In this document: in pieces, positions 28,506-40,700 of the stretch
Layout of the letters: the number at the start of each line of letters is the position of its first letter
Position numbering within the stretch: position 1 is the stretch's first letter
Assembly (NCBI RefSeq): GCF_023973825.1
Contig: NC_090122.1
Location: 2,119,130-2,183,129 of the forward strand
DNA: 64,000 nucleotides
Direction: 5' to 3'
DNA from: Plasmodium brasilianum
Taxonomy: Eukaryota > Apicomplexa > Aconoidasida > Haemosporida > Plasmodiidae
Program-made: the position numbers and the translations under genes
Notes under the pieces: generated by a model
What the model was told of the DNA's origin: nothing
Seen by the model: only the letters and a program-made list of their open reading frames with translations
Databases searched by the model: none

Positions 28506-31490
28506 TTAATAAATTAGCCTTTTCAAGTACAAGTAAGCACCCTTCCCAACTTTGTGATTAATCTTGTTTTCACTTAGTGGGAAATTGGGGGAAAAATAGA
28601 TATAACTTTTTAAAACCTTTGAAACAGTTATATTGTATAAAATATGTATTTTGTTTAATTTGTTTATGTTGTCCTTATTATTGTATGTGTCTTCACTATA
28701 GTGCATATTTGATAATATGTAGTTCTCTATTAGGGATAAGCCACTTAAAGCATAACACGTGTGATAATAATCAACCTTTTCGTTTGGTTTATCTTTCATT
28801 CCACCATTATTACCTTGAGAACATAAAAGCAGATAAAGCTTTAGATAATTCACATTAAACAGAACTTTATTTTCCATAAATTTATTTTTATAATTTTTAA
28901 AATGGAACTGTTCGTTGAGAATGCTTGAAGTAATAAATGAGAAATTTTTATTCTTACCCATAATCTCCAGTTCTATAAGCTTCTTTTCAGTTAAAAAAGT
29001 AAGTGATTCATTTTTATTACAGTAGTTGTCATTATTATTACTATTACTGTTACCATTGTTATTATTATATGTACTTGTATTATAAGAAGTGGTGTTACAT
29101 GTTTTGTTTTGTTTTGTTGAATATAGTACGGTTTGTTCGTTTTTCTCACTGTTTGAATCCTTTTTCTGTAAATCTGTTACTCCAAAAGTTTTTAACTCAT
29201 TCAAATGGGTGCAACCAGTTTTGCGAACAATTTTAAATTTTTCATGAATAAGACTTTTTTCCTTTTTATATTTTTGAAAGAAATTCTTTAATATATAAAT
29301 CTCATTAATTAAAAAAAAAATGGATCCTATCCAAAATGAGTAACAAGCATCAACTAACTTGTTTGTTCTTCCCATAAATGCACCTTCTAGGTTTCCTTGT
29401 TTGTTAATTAACCAAATCATTAAATTATTTAAATTTATTTTTTTAATTTTTCCAAGTATGCATAAAGTAGCTAATGCACAATAAGTATAACCTCCATGGC
29501 TTTCTTGAAACTTTTCACTAGTAAATCCTCCTTCATAATTCTGGCATGACATGATATATTTTTCAACATTTTTTTTTACTTCATTAGTTAGTATGTGACA
29601 CATGGAACATATGGATATAGCACAATATGTTCCTCGCATATCTATCTCACCGTTTTTGTGTACTCTAAATGAGCCATCTTTACATTTCAATTTAAGTATA
29701 TAGGTATGTAATTTTTTTTTATCTAGAAAACTTAAAAAATTATTTTCTTCATCATGTAAATATATGAACACACACACAGTAGCATATGTTGTTGCTATAT
29801 GAGTATACTGATTTAAGCCACCACCAAAAGCGTCTTTTTCATTTTTTATTTTATTTAAATAAAGGAACACACATTTCTTTATGTAACTAAATGTGCCTTT
29901 ACTTAATTTTTGCTCAATTTCCAAGTCGTTGTATAGGATATAAATGGCATGAATACACCAATAAAAAATCCAAGGTTTGGATGCTTCTAAAAAATTTAAC
30001 TTTAAGTTTTTTAAAAAAAATATATCAAGACAAAATTTGAAGTGCTTTTGCTTTTCTAATTCTATATTTAATATACTGATAAATTTATTAAGCAAAATTG
30101 ATGATTTATTTAAGAGAAATTTAAAATTTTCTATGATTAGTATATCGTCTATAATCTGAGCACTATTCAGTTTAGAAATGTCATTATTTTCCATATCTCC
30201 TAACGAAAAGTATGAATCTATGATTTTTTCTTTTAATATTTCGTTCACATATATGGAAATATTGTCCTCTTCATTTTCATATTTTGAACTGGTTGTGAAT
30301 TTTTTATTGATTCTCTTCTTTTCATCATCATTGATACCGTTCTTTTCGTTTTTTCCTTTTAATGTATCATAATATGTTCCCGACTCCTTAATTATACCAT
30401 GCATTTCGTTATTGAATGGGGCCATATCCTTTTGAGCTTCAGCCTGTTGATCCTTTATGTGGTGTTTAACCTTTTTTGATGCCCCCTCATAATCCTTACA
30501 GTAAACTTTTGGGTTCTCGTTTTCATATTCATTTTGATGAAATTTTTCAAAATTTAAAAAAGGACGAGTAAAAATGAATTCATTTTCACCTTTATTTAAG
30601 GATATGTTATGATTACAAGAAACATGATTATGAATATATGCATATATCCTTTCAAAAGTATAAAATCCTTCTGAAAAAAAGACGCTAATATCATCAAGGT
30701 TACCAACGTTATCAAAAATAAAGAATAAAATAATATCTGAAATGCCAACTTTCGAGTTATTTAAAAGAATATCAATGATTGTTGAAGAAAAGGATTTGTA
30801 GTAAATGCTCAATATTTGTTTTTCAACTTTTTTTTTTTCTTTTATAGTTTGAGTATTTTTGTTACAATTTAAATGAAAGTTGAAGAAAAAAAAGTAAGAC
30901 ATATAATTATCATTTTTTCTGTAAAATAATTCTTCTTGTGTTTTTTTTTCAAGCTTTCTTTCATTTTCATTGTCTTTTTGGTCGTGTATCTTGCTGAAAT
31001 AGTTCACATTAGCATTTGCATCATTATTTTCATAAATATTTGTATTTAAATTGTTTTCTTTTAGATCTTTATTATTATCTCCTGTATTTTTTTGGAAACA
31101 TTCGAATTCATTGTTATTTTCATAATTATCATGAAGGAATATTACTTTTTCTTCTTTCGTATTAATTTTAGGAAAAGAGAAAAATTCAGATGGTCCATTA
31201 TCCTCTTCACTTGAATTTATAAGTATATCACTTAAGCTCTCAGAGGAGCTCGAATAGAAGTTGGTTCTACATTTATTTTCTGTGTCATAAATATCATTTT
31301 CTTTATTTATGTTAAATACATAGTTAAATAACAACTTAATAATGCTCTCTAGATAATTATAAAACTCATCATTTTCAAAGTCCACCTTAGAAATATTTTT
31401 ACTTTTTTCATATTTAATTAACTCAAACAGTAATTCTACACATATTTTTTTTTTATTATATCTTAACATATAGGTGTTATACTTATCCAT
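28506..31490 (-). CDS. FTB: Protein farnesyltransferase beta subunit, 994 residues
   Basis: The catalytic subunit transfers farnesyl from farnesyl diphosphate to the CaaX cysteine of target proteins, as a heterodimer with the alpha subunit. PFTB repeats run from about residue 560 to 925: GGLNQYTHIATTYATV, DGSFRVHKNGEIDMRGTYC, NYEGGFTSEKFQESHGGYTY and GAFMGRTNKLVDACYSFW. The three zinc ligands can be placed: D714 and C716 in VDACYSFW, and H910 in YYHTCYALSGLSL. DMRG and the His in SHGGYTY match residues around the isoprenoid pocket. The N-terminal ~530 residues, plus an Asn-rich insert of about 140 residues between the second and third zinc ligands, make it more than twice the usual ~400-residue length. 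The DACYSFW/YHTCY pair favours farnesyl- over geranylgeranyltransferase beta. Single exon, ATG at 31490. Confidence 0.93.
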   Translation of the reverse strand: MDKYNTYMLRYNKKKICVELLFELIKYEKSKNISKVDFENDEFYNYLESIIKLLFNYVFNINKENDIYDTENKCRTNFYSSSSESLSDILINSSEEDNGPSEFFSFPKINTKEEKVIFLHDNYENNNEFECFQKNTGDNNKDLKENNLNTNIYENNDANANVNYFSKIHDQKDNENERKLEKKTQEELFYRKNDNYMSYFFFFNFHLNCNKNTQTIKEKKKVEKQILSIYYKSFSSTIIDILLNNSKVGISDIILFFIFDNVGNLDDISVFFSEGFYTFERIYAYIHNHVSCNHNISLNKGENEFIFTRPFLNFEKFHQNEYENENPKVYCKDYEGASKKVKHHIKDQQAEAQKDMAPFNNEMHGIIKESGTYYDTLKGKNEKNGINDDEKKRINKKFTTSSKYENEEDNISIYVNEILKEKIIDSYFSLGDMENNDISKLNSAQIIDDILIIENFKFLLNKSSILLNKFISILNIELEKQKHFKFCLDIFFLKNLKLNFLEASKPWIFYWCIHAIYILYNDLEIEQKLSKGTFSYIKKCVFLYLNKIKNEKDAFGGGLNQYTHIATTYATVCVFIYLHDEENNFLSFLDKKKLHTYILKLKCKDGSFRVHKNGEIDMRGTYCAISICSMCHILTNEVKKNVEKYIMSCQNYEGGFTSEKFQESHGGYTYCALATLCILGKIKKINLNNLMIWLINKQGNLEGAFMGRTNKLVDACYSFWIGSIFFLINEIYILKNFFQKYKKEKSLIHEKFKIVRKTGCTHLNELKTFGVTDLQKKDSNSEKNEQTVLYSTKQNKTCNTTSYNTSTYNNNNGNSNSNNNDNYCNKNESLTFLTEKKLIELEIMGKNKNFSFITSSILNEQFHFKNYKNKFMENKVLFNVNYLKLYLLLCSQGNNGGMKDKPNEKVDYYHTCYALSGLSLIENYILSNMHYSEDTYNNKDNINKLNKIHILYNITVSKVLKSYIYFSPNFPLSENKINHKVGKGAYLYLKRLIY

Positions 31491-32193
31491 TTTCGTTTTT
31501 ATTGTTGTTTTTATTCTAGCTTTTTTTTATTTTTTTCTTAATTGGAACTATTTTAAAAAGAATAGGAAGTATCATTCATGTTTTTAATGTTGAGAACAAC
31601 TTAACAAATATAAGAATAAAAATAAAATAAAATTTGTGCACGACTTCGTATGCATATCAGAAATGAACACGCTTGTAATGGTACCTTGTACATTTTTTTT
31701 TTATTTAGTTAACATCATTATTATTTTTTTATTTTTTCTAAGTAAATGTAGAGTAAGAAAAGGAATAAAAATAAACCTTTATGGAAAAATGTTTAAATAA
31801 ATGAACAAATAATGCATGTATAAATTATATACAAAGGTATAATAATAAAAATATATAGAAAAATGGAGTGTATTAATAATTGCTAGTAGGAAGGAAGGTT
31901 AATATTAGAGTATTAATTTAAATTTAAATAATTAAAGCGAAAACAATGATTATATTAAAAAGGAGGAATAAATATATATATATAAAATAATGTTTGCATA
32001 AAAAAATTCTAACGAATTTTAAAAAATCAATTTATATATACGTAATTTTTAAAGTATGTTCTGGTGTAAGCCAGAATAATTTTTTTTTTTTTTAACTGTG
32101 TGTAATATAGAACAAAACAATAAAGAAAAAAACATCAATTCAAAATAATTTTTAGATTTAAAAAAAAAAAAATTTCTTTTTAAGTCGTATGCT
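31491..32193. other. Intergenic region upstream of the farnesyltransferase gene
   Basis: AT-rich promoter/leader DNA of the minus-strand gene starting at 31490. One TGCATG lies at 31813-31818. No gene seen. Confidence 0.5.
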
Positions 32194-32904
32194 TTAAAGA
32201 TGATTAGTAAGCACAAAAAATGTTCCTTTTGAAATGAATTTGGAAACCTTGGCCCTTTCATTAATCTGTGTTATATATAAATTTATAAATTAAAAAAAAA
32301 AGATAGGATAATCTGTATAAGTATAGTATGATATAAAAAAAGTAGTTAACTTTTTTTTTTTTTTATTGTTTACATTGAGGTAATATTTAATTATGTCGCT
32401 ATTGTTTGTACATAGTGTGGCATCATTCTGTATAGCTTGATCGATGAAGATATCAATATCTAATGAAAAAAAGGAAAAAATTAATAATTATAGATATAAA
32501 ATATAGTTTTTTGCAATTAAAAAAGACGAATATCATGTAAAAGAAAAAACCAAAAACAAAAGTTTATTTTTTTTTTTTATTTATTATATATTTTTACCTT
32601 TTTCATCCATGCTTAACATTAATGGGTCTACTTTTTTATAACCTATTTTTAGCAACATGTCTTTTTTTAATTCCTAAATAAAGGAGAAAAATCGACCAAA
32701 ATCCTAAGGATATAGATACGTTAAGATGATTAAATATTATAAAATAATGGAAATGCGATGTATTAATTATGTATCTGTATATATATTCATACACATATAT
32801 AATGTATGTGTTACATTGAAAATGTATAAATGGAATTCTGTCGACTCAACGATGTTGTTTTTACAGAATTGTATATCGTGGTACCACCAGTATGGAATAT
32901 ATAT
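32194..32904 (-). CDS. Small multi-exon gene, unknown function, 5' end unresolved
   Basis: Four consecutive minus-strand exons fit GT/AG rules and phase: 32904-32815 (30 codons, IYIPYWWYHDIQFCKNN...), 32673-32598 (ELKKDMLLKIGYKKVDP...), 32459-32374 (DIDIFIDQAIQNDATLC...) and 32265-32194 (INERAKVSKFISKG..., stop at 32194). Introns are 107-141 bases. All alternative frames in these pieces are stopped. The composition is balanced and globular, unlike random AT-rich DNA. The first exon listed begins in phase 0 after a CAG acceptor and has no in-frame ATG, so at least one upstream exon is missing from the model; ATGCCCTATCAATG near 33010 is a candidate start, but I could not join it. I do not recognise the family. 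The visible part encodes 107 residues. Confidence 0.5.
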
Positions 32905-33126
32905 CTGAGTTAACAAAAGGATTAAAAATGTACATATTTTTATATGCCTTTAAATATGTATATATATGCCATTATGATTACAGATTAGCACTTCGATTAC
33001 ATTGATAGGGCATAAAAATAAATAAGTTTTGTTTTTTAGTTGAATAAATTTACATATAAATATATATATTTATATGTATGCATATATACATATGGGAAAT
33101 GACAGATATTTTCTTATTTTTTATTT

Positions 33127-34416
33127 TTATGAAAGTACAATTGGCTTCATTTTTTTTTTCAATAAAGATGTAACGGCATATACTAATCTGCAAATTGATA
33201 GCTTTGTTTTATATTGAATTAAATAAGAATATTCATCATTTATCAAAACATCGAAATTAAAATTTTTATCATCAATATATCCGTCCATTCCTGAACATAC
33301 ACTTAATGCATCTAGCACGATATTATATTTTAATAAATAAGAATTATTCAAATAGGGCCTCCAAGTAACCATACTATGATATTTGGTTTTTTCTATTGTA
33401 CCATTCTCTTGAAAAGTACTATCTACTTCCACTTTATTAGACTTACCATTATTAGGATTATTTTTTTTTAAAATAGGTTTTGTACTACTTATCAGATCAG
33501 TGCTATTACATGTGTGATTATCACAAATTGTATTTATATTTTTGTTTTTATATAAATAAATAATTTCGAGGGAATGCCTTATAAGGATAATATCATATCT
33601 ATTTAGTATACCACATTCATTATAGTCTAATTTTTTAGGAGTACTATTAGTTAGCTGTTCTGTAATACGTTGTTCCTCACTGAAAAATACATCACATTGT
33701 TTTTCATCTGTTGAATAAATCAAAAACATCATAGATAAACGTTGTGGTTCAAAAATATCATTAATATAAATCATACTTTTAATATTTTTCTTTTTTAAAT
33801 AATTAATAATATTCATCTCCTTTTCATCTATTTTATTATTTGCCGTAATTTCCTTTTTATGAATAATTATTTGTTCGATACTTTTAAATGAATTATTATT
33901 AAAACCTAGTTTGAATTTGTTTTTGTTGTTGCTGCTATTTATTAGCTTGGATATAGGAGATGACTGAGTTAACAATATAGTACGTTTATTATTTTTACTG
34001 CCTTTAATATTAGTACTAGAATTATTGAGCAGATAATAGGAATAATTCAATATTAAGTTCAGAAAACTATCCAGTTTTAATATCATATTTTCAAAATAAT
34101 AAAACCATGTATAATAGTATATACTACTGTTAACATGTTTATTCAGAATTAATTCTTCAAATATATAATATACATTTCTCTTATCGTTTTCATCTTCATA
34201 AGTACCTACACTTCGGATACTACAGTTTTCTAAATAATTCTTTTGGTTTATGTTTTTCTCGTTATTCTGGTTTTTCCCAATATTATTTACATTTGATCTA
34301 TTTTCTTTTTTGGCTTTGTTGGTACTTTCATCATCATTTTCATTACAAATGTTGATTGTTTTATCACATTTAGTTTGTCTATTTTTATTATTTTTTTTCT
34401 TTTTGTTATCTTTCAT
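33127..34416 (-). CDS. Conserved-looking hypothetical protein, 429 residues
   Basis: Single open frame from an ATG at 34416. The N-terminal ~55 residues are Lys/Asn-rich. A less biased segment at about 70-125 has an aromatic stretch (SIYYYTWFYYFENMILKLD) likely to be helical. The middle and C-terminal parts (IFEPQRLSMMFLIYSTDE, YDIILIRHSLEIIYLYKN, NIVLDALSVCSGMDGY, LSICRLVYAVTSLLKKK) look folded, separated by Asn/Ser-rich inserts. There is no signal peptide, membrane segment or catalytic motif that I can name. Divergent from the ATP synthase gene. Unknown function; the reality of the gene is well supported by length and composition. Confidence 0.8.
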   Translation of the reverse strand: MKDNKKKKNNKNRQTKCDKTINICNENDDESTNKAKKENRSNVNNIGKNQNNEKNINQKNYLENCSIRSVGTYEDENDKRNVYYIFEELILNKHVNSSIYYYTWFYYFENMILKLDSFLNLILNYSYYLLNNSSTNIKGSKNNKRTILLTQSSPISKLINSSNNKNKFKLGFNNNSFKSIEQIIIHKKEITANNKIDEKEMNIINYLKKKNIKSMIYINDIFEPQRLSMMFLIYSTDEKQCDVFFSEEQRITEQLTNSTPKKLDYNECGILNRYDIILIRHSLEIIYLYKNKNINTICDNHTCNSTDLISSTKPILKKNNPNNGKSNKVEVDSTFQENGTIEKTKYHSMVTWRPYLNNSYLLKYNIVLDALSVCSGMDGYIDDKNFNFDVLINDEYSYLIQYKTKLSICRLVYAVTSLLKKKMKPIVLS

Positions 34417-35790
34417 TATTGTAAAATATTTTTGTTTCTGCTTATTCTTTACTTTTTTTATTTTAATGCTAATTCGCCATATATTCCTAGTTATATATTA
34501 TACATAGGTGTGTGGAGATTTTAATATGATTCTATTAAAAAAAGTTCCTCTTCAGTGCTTTGAAGAGGTGCATATAAAAAGTATACTCAAAGGTATTAAG
34601 CTTTTTGAATTGCTATTATTGTAATTATAAAAAAATATAGGAATAAAATATAATACGGATCACAAGAAACTTCATGAAATTTGATAAAATTCAAAGGTGA
34701 AGAGAGTATAATGCAGTGACATAAAAAAAAAAAAAATATATATATATATCAATTATGGTAAATATATAAACATAAACAAATTTTTAAAAGTTGAGTTTAC
34801 ATAACCTTCATTTAATAATTTGTAATTACATCTGAAAATGGTGTAAATAGGTATATATTTTGAAGGGACATCTTATTTAAGTGAAATCTTTTTAGGGCGC
34901 ACTTTTCTTAACCTTTTTTTTAATGATTATTTAATTATTGAAATCACATTTTTGCATACTTAATTATTATATCCACTATTCACGTAAACATTATAGTATT
35001 ATATTTTGTTTTAATTTAAGTATGTAAAAATGAGAGCAGGCGTTTGCATTAATATAAAAGAACAAATTTTACTTTTTTAAGCGTATACATAATAAATATG
35101 TGTATTTATATTTTTACTTTTCATATGTTTATTTGTGTGCATAAATAGGCCTTTTTTAAAAAAAATATATATAAGGACTTTTGATATTCAGATTCATAAA
35201 ATACCTTAATAATAGTATAATTTAAAATATTTAAGTTTGTTCATGTTGATCTTCAAGCTTTAATTTTTTTTATGAAGTCGGAAATTTTTGAGAAATTGAA
35301 AACGCAGGCAAAGTGAATAACAGTAGTACTACGAAAAAAGAAAGCAAGAATTTTTTTTTATTATAAAATGTATATATGTAAAAGTACGAAAATTTAAGAA
35401 ATAAAATAAAAATAACACAATCTAAGAATAGCTTTGAACATTTCTTCGATTTTATATATCATAAAAGCATATTACAAATTTTGTTTGGTCAAACATATTT
35501 TCACAAAAGAAAAAATATAAGTTCTCAATTTATATTTTATGGATAGATTTTTAATTTATTGAATATCGAGCATGCTGTGTGACAATAATTTTTTACGCAA
35601 AATGCAATTAAAAAAGAACTTAAAAGTATAAAGAAAAGCAAAAAAAAAAGAGAAGCAAAAAAGAAGTAAAAAAGAAATTAAAAAAGAGAAAATTGCAGAA
35701 ACAAAAAATAAAATAATAAAATATAAGATAAAGTAAGATCAAGATAAAAGAGGCATAAGTGCATCTAAGAAAACATTAAAATAAAGAAAA
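34417..35790. other. Divergent promoter region
   Basis: About 1.4 kb between two divergent starts (34416 minus, 35791 plus). It has a purine-rich stretch at about 35625-35760 just before the ATP synthase ATG, probably its 5' leader, and a GCATGC at 35570-35575. No coding sequence seen. Confidence 0.5.
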
Positions 35791-36442
35791 ATGTTGAACA
35801 AGGCAAGAAGAATTTTCTTTAGTACAGCAAAAAATAGCAACTTATATTTAACTATATCTTCGTCCAGCGAATCAATATTTAGAAATCAAGTAATTAAAAG
35901 GGCTTCATTTCCAGGTTTGTTGATAAAAAGTAGAAATTTTAAAATAGAAGCATTAATAGCTAATTAATGTTTTGTAAATTTTTTTTTTCTGTAGGAATTG
36001 AAGGATATTTCACTATAACAAATAATCACAGTCCATTAGTTACTTTATTAAGAAATGGAATAATAACTGTTGAGTTTGATGAGAAAGAGAAAAAACAGTT
36101 TTTTATATCAGATGGAATATTTATTTATAAAAAAAGTAATGACAGTAACAACGGCTTTAATGCTGAAATTGTGGGTGTTGAAATAGTACCATTAGAATAT
36201 TTAGACAAAAACAAAACAGTCAAGGTGTTACAGCAGATGTGTGCAATAAATGACGCGACGGATGATAAATGGAGACAAATAAAAACCATGCTAGGGTTAT
36301 ATATATATATATATTTGTGTGTGTGTGCCTTTGGGCAATTATATGTATATATTGTGCTTATTTATATGTAAAATATTTAATTTTTTTTTTTTCTTTTTAT
36401 AGGAAGGAGTTGTGTTCTTCAATACTTCGAATTGCCTCATGA
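35791..36442 (+). CDS. Mitochondrial ATP synthase F1 delta subunit (bacterial epsilon type), three exons
   Basis: Exons are 35791-35914, 35995-36295 and 36403-36442, with GT/AG introns of 80 and 107 bases; phases agree and the product is 154 residues. Exon 1 encodes a basic, Ser-rich presequence (MLNKARRIFFSTAKN...). Across the first splice, FPGIEGYFTITNNHSPLVTLL is the signature of the N-terminal beta-sandwich of the bacterial epsilon/mitochondrial delta subunit (family pattern PGxEGxFxVLxxHxPLxTxL). The short C-terminal part would form the helical segment. The subunit sits in the central stalk of F1Fo, coupling gamma to the c-ring. An apparent start at 35967 is read-through of intron 1, and the apparent end at 36369 is read-through of intron 2. 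The gene lies immediately upstream of MAEBL on the same strand. Confidence 0.88.
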
Positions 36443-37783
36443 ACATAAAAAAAGGAACCACATGTATATATAATAAACGTACATTTTCATTTCCAAAAGA
36501 GCATAAAAGAGCTTAGCATGCTCATTTATTATTATAATTTTTTTATAAAATTTGCATTAAAACCTTTGTATATATAAATTTTAGCAAATTTTATTTTTAA
36601 AATGAAAGTATATGAAGGGAAAAACGTAATTACATACATCTTATGTACATATATATATGTTTATAATTTGTCTTGTTCTTATTACTTTTCGCATAAAAGT
36701 AACACAACTTCAAAAAGGAAACTTTAGAATAAAGCATTATATTTTTTGTTGCCTTTTTTTCTTTGTCTTTTAATCAAGTTCAGTTTTTTTTGATAAATAA
36801 TGTATATAATTTGTGAACCATTTGTTACAAATAAGCAGAATATTTGAACCAAAAAACAAGTTATGAGTGAGAACAAGTTGAGAAGAAAAAAATAAAATTG
36901 TGCATGTGCTATTATGTGAAACTAGTTGTTTTTATTATGAGCTCAATTATGATTTTTTTAAAAAGAAAAAGGATCTAAAAATAAAGAAAGCTTTTTAATA
37001 GAATCATTTGTAATAGTTAGCTTAAAGGTTTATATTAAAGTGTGTAAAATGCTCCTTTTTTTTTTTTTTTTTTTTAATATTTGAGTGATCAATAAGAATT
37101 AATTACAAATAATTGAAATAATTAATTTTTTAATTTGTAGTTTTACCTTCCTTAAAATATTTTCTTACTATTTATATAGTAATTAGAAATTTAAGGATTT
37201 CCTTTTTTTTTTTTTTTTTTTTGATGTTGTCTTATATACTAACTATTTATATATATATGTACTATTCGCTTGTAAATGCGCATAAATTTTTTAATGTATG
37301 GTAGCATATGTTTATATGTTATACAGAATTATCTGTTATAATTTTTTTTTATGTTAATATATATATATATATATGCATTTACTTATATATGGGTAAATGA
37401 AATTTCTAAAATATCCAAATTTTTATATTGTATAGAGTCGCCATTTTTGTCAAGTTCCTCATAAATTATTTTCAAACAAAATTTTATTTTTTCTTATACA
37501 TAATTAGGGAGCAACCAAATCCGTCTGATGAATATATGGATATGGGTGTCTCTCTAATTTTGTAGTTTTTTATATGAATTATTTTTAGAAAAGAGAAAGA
37601 AGTTATTAAAGTATTCTGCGCAATTTTCTTTTACTTATTGTTTTTTATTATTTGAGAATTGAACATTATAGGTTAATATAATCCTTTAGTTCTCAAATCT
37701 AAAAGTATTATGATTCTTGAGTTTATATAAATTTTATTATATATTTATATATGTATATAAATAATTATTAAATAATATCAAAA
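36443..37783. other. MAEBL upstream region
   Basis: About 1.3 kb between ATP synthase and MAEBL. It contains GCATGC at 36516-36521 and TGCATG at 36901-36906, which match the AP2-Sp core expected for a sporozoite gene, and several poly-T runs. No coding sequence seen. Confidence 0.45.
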
Positions 37784-40700
37784 ATGAGGGTGTTTCAAAT
37801 TATAGCGCTTCTAGTATACCTGTGCATACACATTGCAGGGGCTATAAATAATCCACAAAATGATTTCATGGATAGGTTTGATATAGTTAAGAATCACGTA
37901 AATATAAGGTGGACTAGTTCGGGTTCCTTAGGAGATGGAGATTTAAAATATGAAATAGGTAAGGAAAAAAAAAGAAAAAATATATAAAAAAGAGATTATA
38001 ACTTCCATATTAATAACATCTTCGTATATATTAATCTTTTTACGTACGAAAATATTTGCTGAAGTAATGTTTGGTAAAAGAGTATACACATGTTCTATTA
38101 TTTAAATACTGCAGTATTTTTTTTATAGATCACTTGGGTTGTATGTTTAGAAAAAGGCAATAAAAAATTGTTTTATTTTATTTAAATTTTTTTTCTGTAC
38201 TTTTTAGATGATGAATATAATGGAACTTCTAACCTTAGTACACCAGAAAATTTGGGAACTTGTCCAAATCACGAAAAGTCAGGAATATCTAAAGGTAGTT
38301 GCCCTGATTATGGAAAAACCTTTGTAATGGATTTACAAACAGATGAATATAACGAAGATTTTTTAAATGAGATCAGTTTTGGTTTTTTGAACAAAAAATT
38401 TAAGATCGCAGTGGAAATTCCAGTTGAGAAAAGTGGAATGGCAATGTATCAAGGACTCTTTAAGAGTTGCCCTTATGATAGAAGTCATAGTTTAATTATA
38501 AGAAAGGAAAATGAATATAACATGTGTTTTAGCAAGTTTTACGATAATAAGTATATCTCTACGAGAGTTAAAAAACGAACTTTAAGAAATAATTATGTAT
38601 ATTTTAGTTCTCATGGTTTAGGGGGACGATTTGGTTCTAATACAGAATATCCTTTTCATAATTACGACCCAGAAGAAAATTATGTAACTAAAAGGATGAG
38701 ATATCCAAACTTAATTAAGAATTTATCTGATTGTTCTATTTATTCACATTGTATTGGTCCGTGTCTGGACAAAGATTTTGATAACAAATGCTTTCTTAAT
38801 TTACCTGTTGTTTTTAATCATAAAACAAAAGAATGCGTTATATTAGGAACCCATGAAGAATATAGGAAGAGAAATTGTATAAGTAATAATTCAGATGGTT
38901 ATGAGAAATGTTTTTTGCCAATAAAAAAGGAAGAAGGAAAAGAGTGGACCTATGCATCCTCCTTTTTGCGGCCAGATTATCACACAAAGTGTCCTCCAAG
39001 ATATCCCTTAAATGATACAGAATTCGGTTATTTTAAAGACAGTACTGGGGAATGTGAATCTTCTACAAAATATCATGATAATAATAGGATTACTTTTAAA
39101 GGTTGTATTGAGGAACTATTCCACTATTCTGAAGGTAATGATAATACGCGTAAAACTAAATTTTTATGGGGTGTTTGGAGATTGGAAGATGGAGCAAAAA
39201 CGGTAACTTCAATGGACGATTTTGGATTATGCTTTATTTTAAAGGAAAGGCCAACATGTGTTATAAAGAGAAAAAATAATTATTCTTTTACTAACTTAAC
39301 AGCAAACTCTTTTGATCACAGTCAAATTATAAATTACCCAGATGTAAAACGTTCACAAAAGAATGAAGAAGGCATTATCCTATCTAGAGAAACTGTAACA
39401 GATAATATTGAAAAAGGAACAAGTATAAGTGAAAGGGATAATAAAAAAGAAAGGGAAACAGAAAAAAATATAAGTATGGAACTAAAACGAACTACAAATC
39501 ATCAACCCCGTAAAGATGTACAAGAAAATATAAATGGTACCTCAGGAATATATATAAATAATGGTAATACAATATCATATCTTCAAAAAATGTATACACC
39601 GCTATATCAAAATAAATTTAACATTTTTTCTGATAACATGTATAAACCATTACACAAAGTGCGTGAGCCGACTGAAACGCAGAGCAATTTGTTGTTCAAT
39701 AAACGTGCTCACAGTGGAGTGAAATCTGAATATAAATATGCACATAACCTTAGGGATAGTGACAAAACAAATTTTCTGTATAAATCACACACGAACGTAT
39801 TATTAATGAAAAATCCTCAAGCCAAATTTATGGAAAGGTTTGATATATTAAAAAATCATGTATATATAGATTGGAAAAAGGATGGAAAATATGGAAAAGG
39901 TGATTTCAAATATGACATAATATCAGATGATACTGCTGGTACTTCGGAATCATTATTAATTAATGATTTTGCGGATATCTGTCCAAATCATGTTGTTCCA
40001 GGTAGAGCACATGGAAGTTGCCCTAACTATGGTAAAGCTATTATTGTTCAAACACTTGTAAATGAAGAAGAAGATATCAATTTCAATTTGAACTTTTTAA
40101 ATGAAATTCATACAGGATATCTTAATAGAAAAGCTAGGTCTAATGTTGAACTTCCATACAATAAAAGTGGGATAGCTATGCACCATGGTTTTTCTACATC
40201 ATGTCCATTGAATCATTTAGATGGAAGGTTCTATGAAAAAAAGACAGATTATAATTATAATATGTGCAAGTCCAAAACGCTTTCATCAACTATAATTATG
40301 AAGGACTATGATATGGATAGGAACTTATATACATATTATGGCCTTTATGGTTTAGGTGGACGATTAGTGTCTAATATTCCAAGACTTAGACAGAAGCATA
40401 AATTTTATGAAGATAATATATCGCTTCCAATGAAAAATCCATCATTAATTAGGAATTTGTTTGACTGCTCTCTATATTCTTATTGTGTAGGTCCTTGTAT
40501 TGAAGACACATACAAAAATAAATGTTTTCGTAATTTACCTGCTTATTATAATCATACTACAAACGAATGTGTTATATTAGGTACTCATGAACAAGAAAGA
40601 ACTGAAAACTGTAGAAAAGATAAAGAGGATTTAAGTAGGCCCAATTGCCAAAAACTTAGAAAGACAATCCATTCCAAAGATTGGACGTATGTTTCATCGT

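Noticed and set aside
35967..36371. Apparent 134-residue start and end of the ATP synthase subunit
   Set aside because: Both ends are intron read-through. The spliced model adds a presequence and restores the PGIEG motif across the first junction.
37784..37987. Apparent short 67-residue protein with a signal peptide
   Set aside because: It is MAEBL exon 1 running into intron 1.
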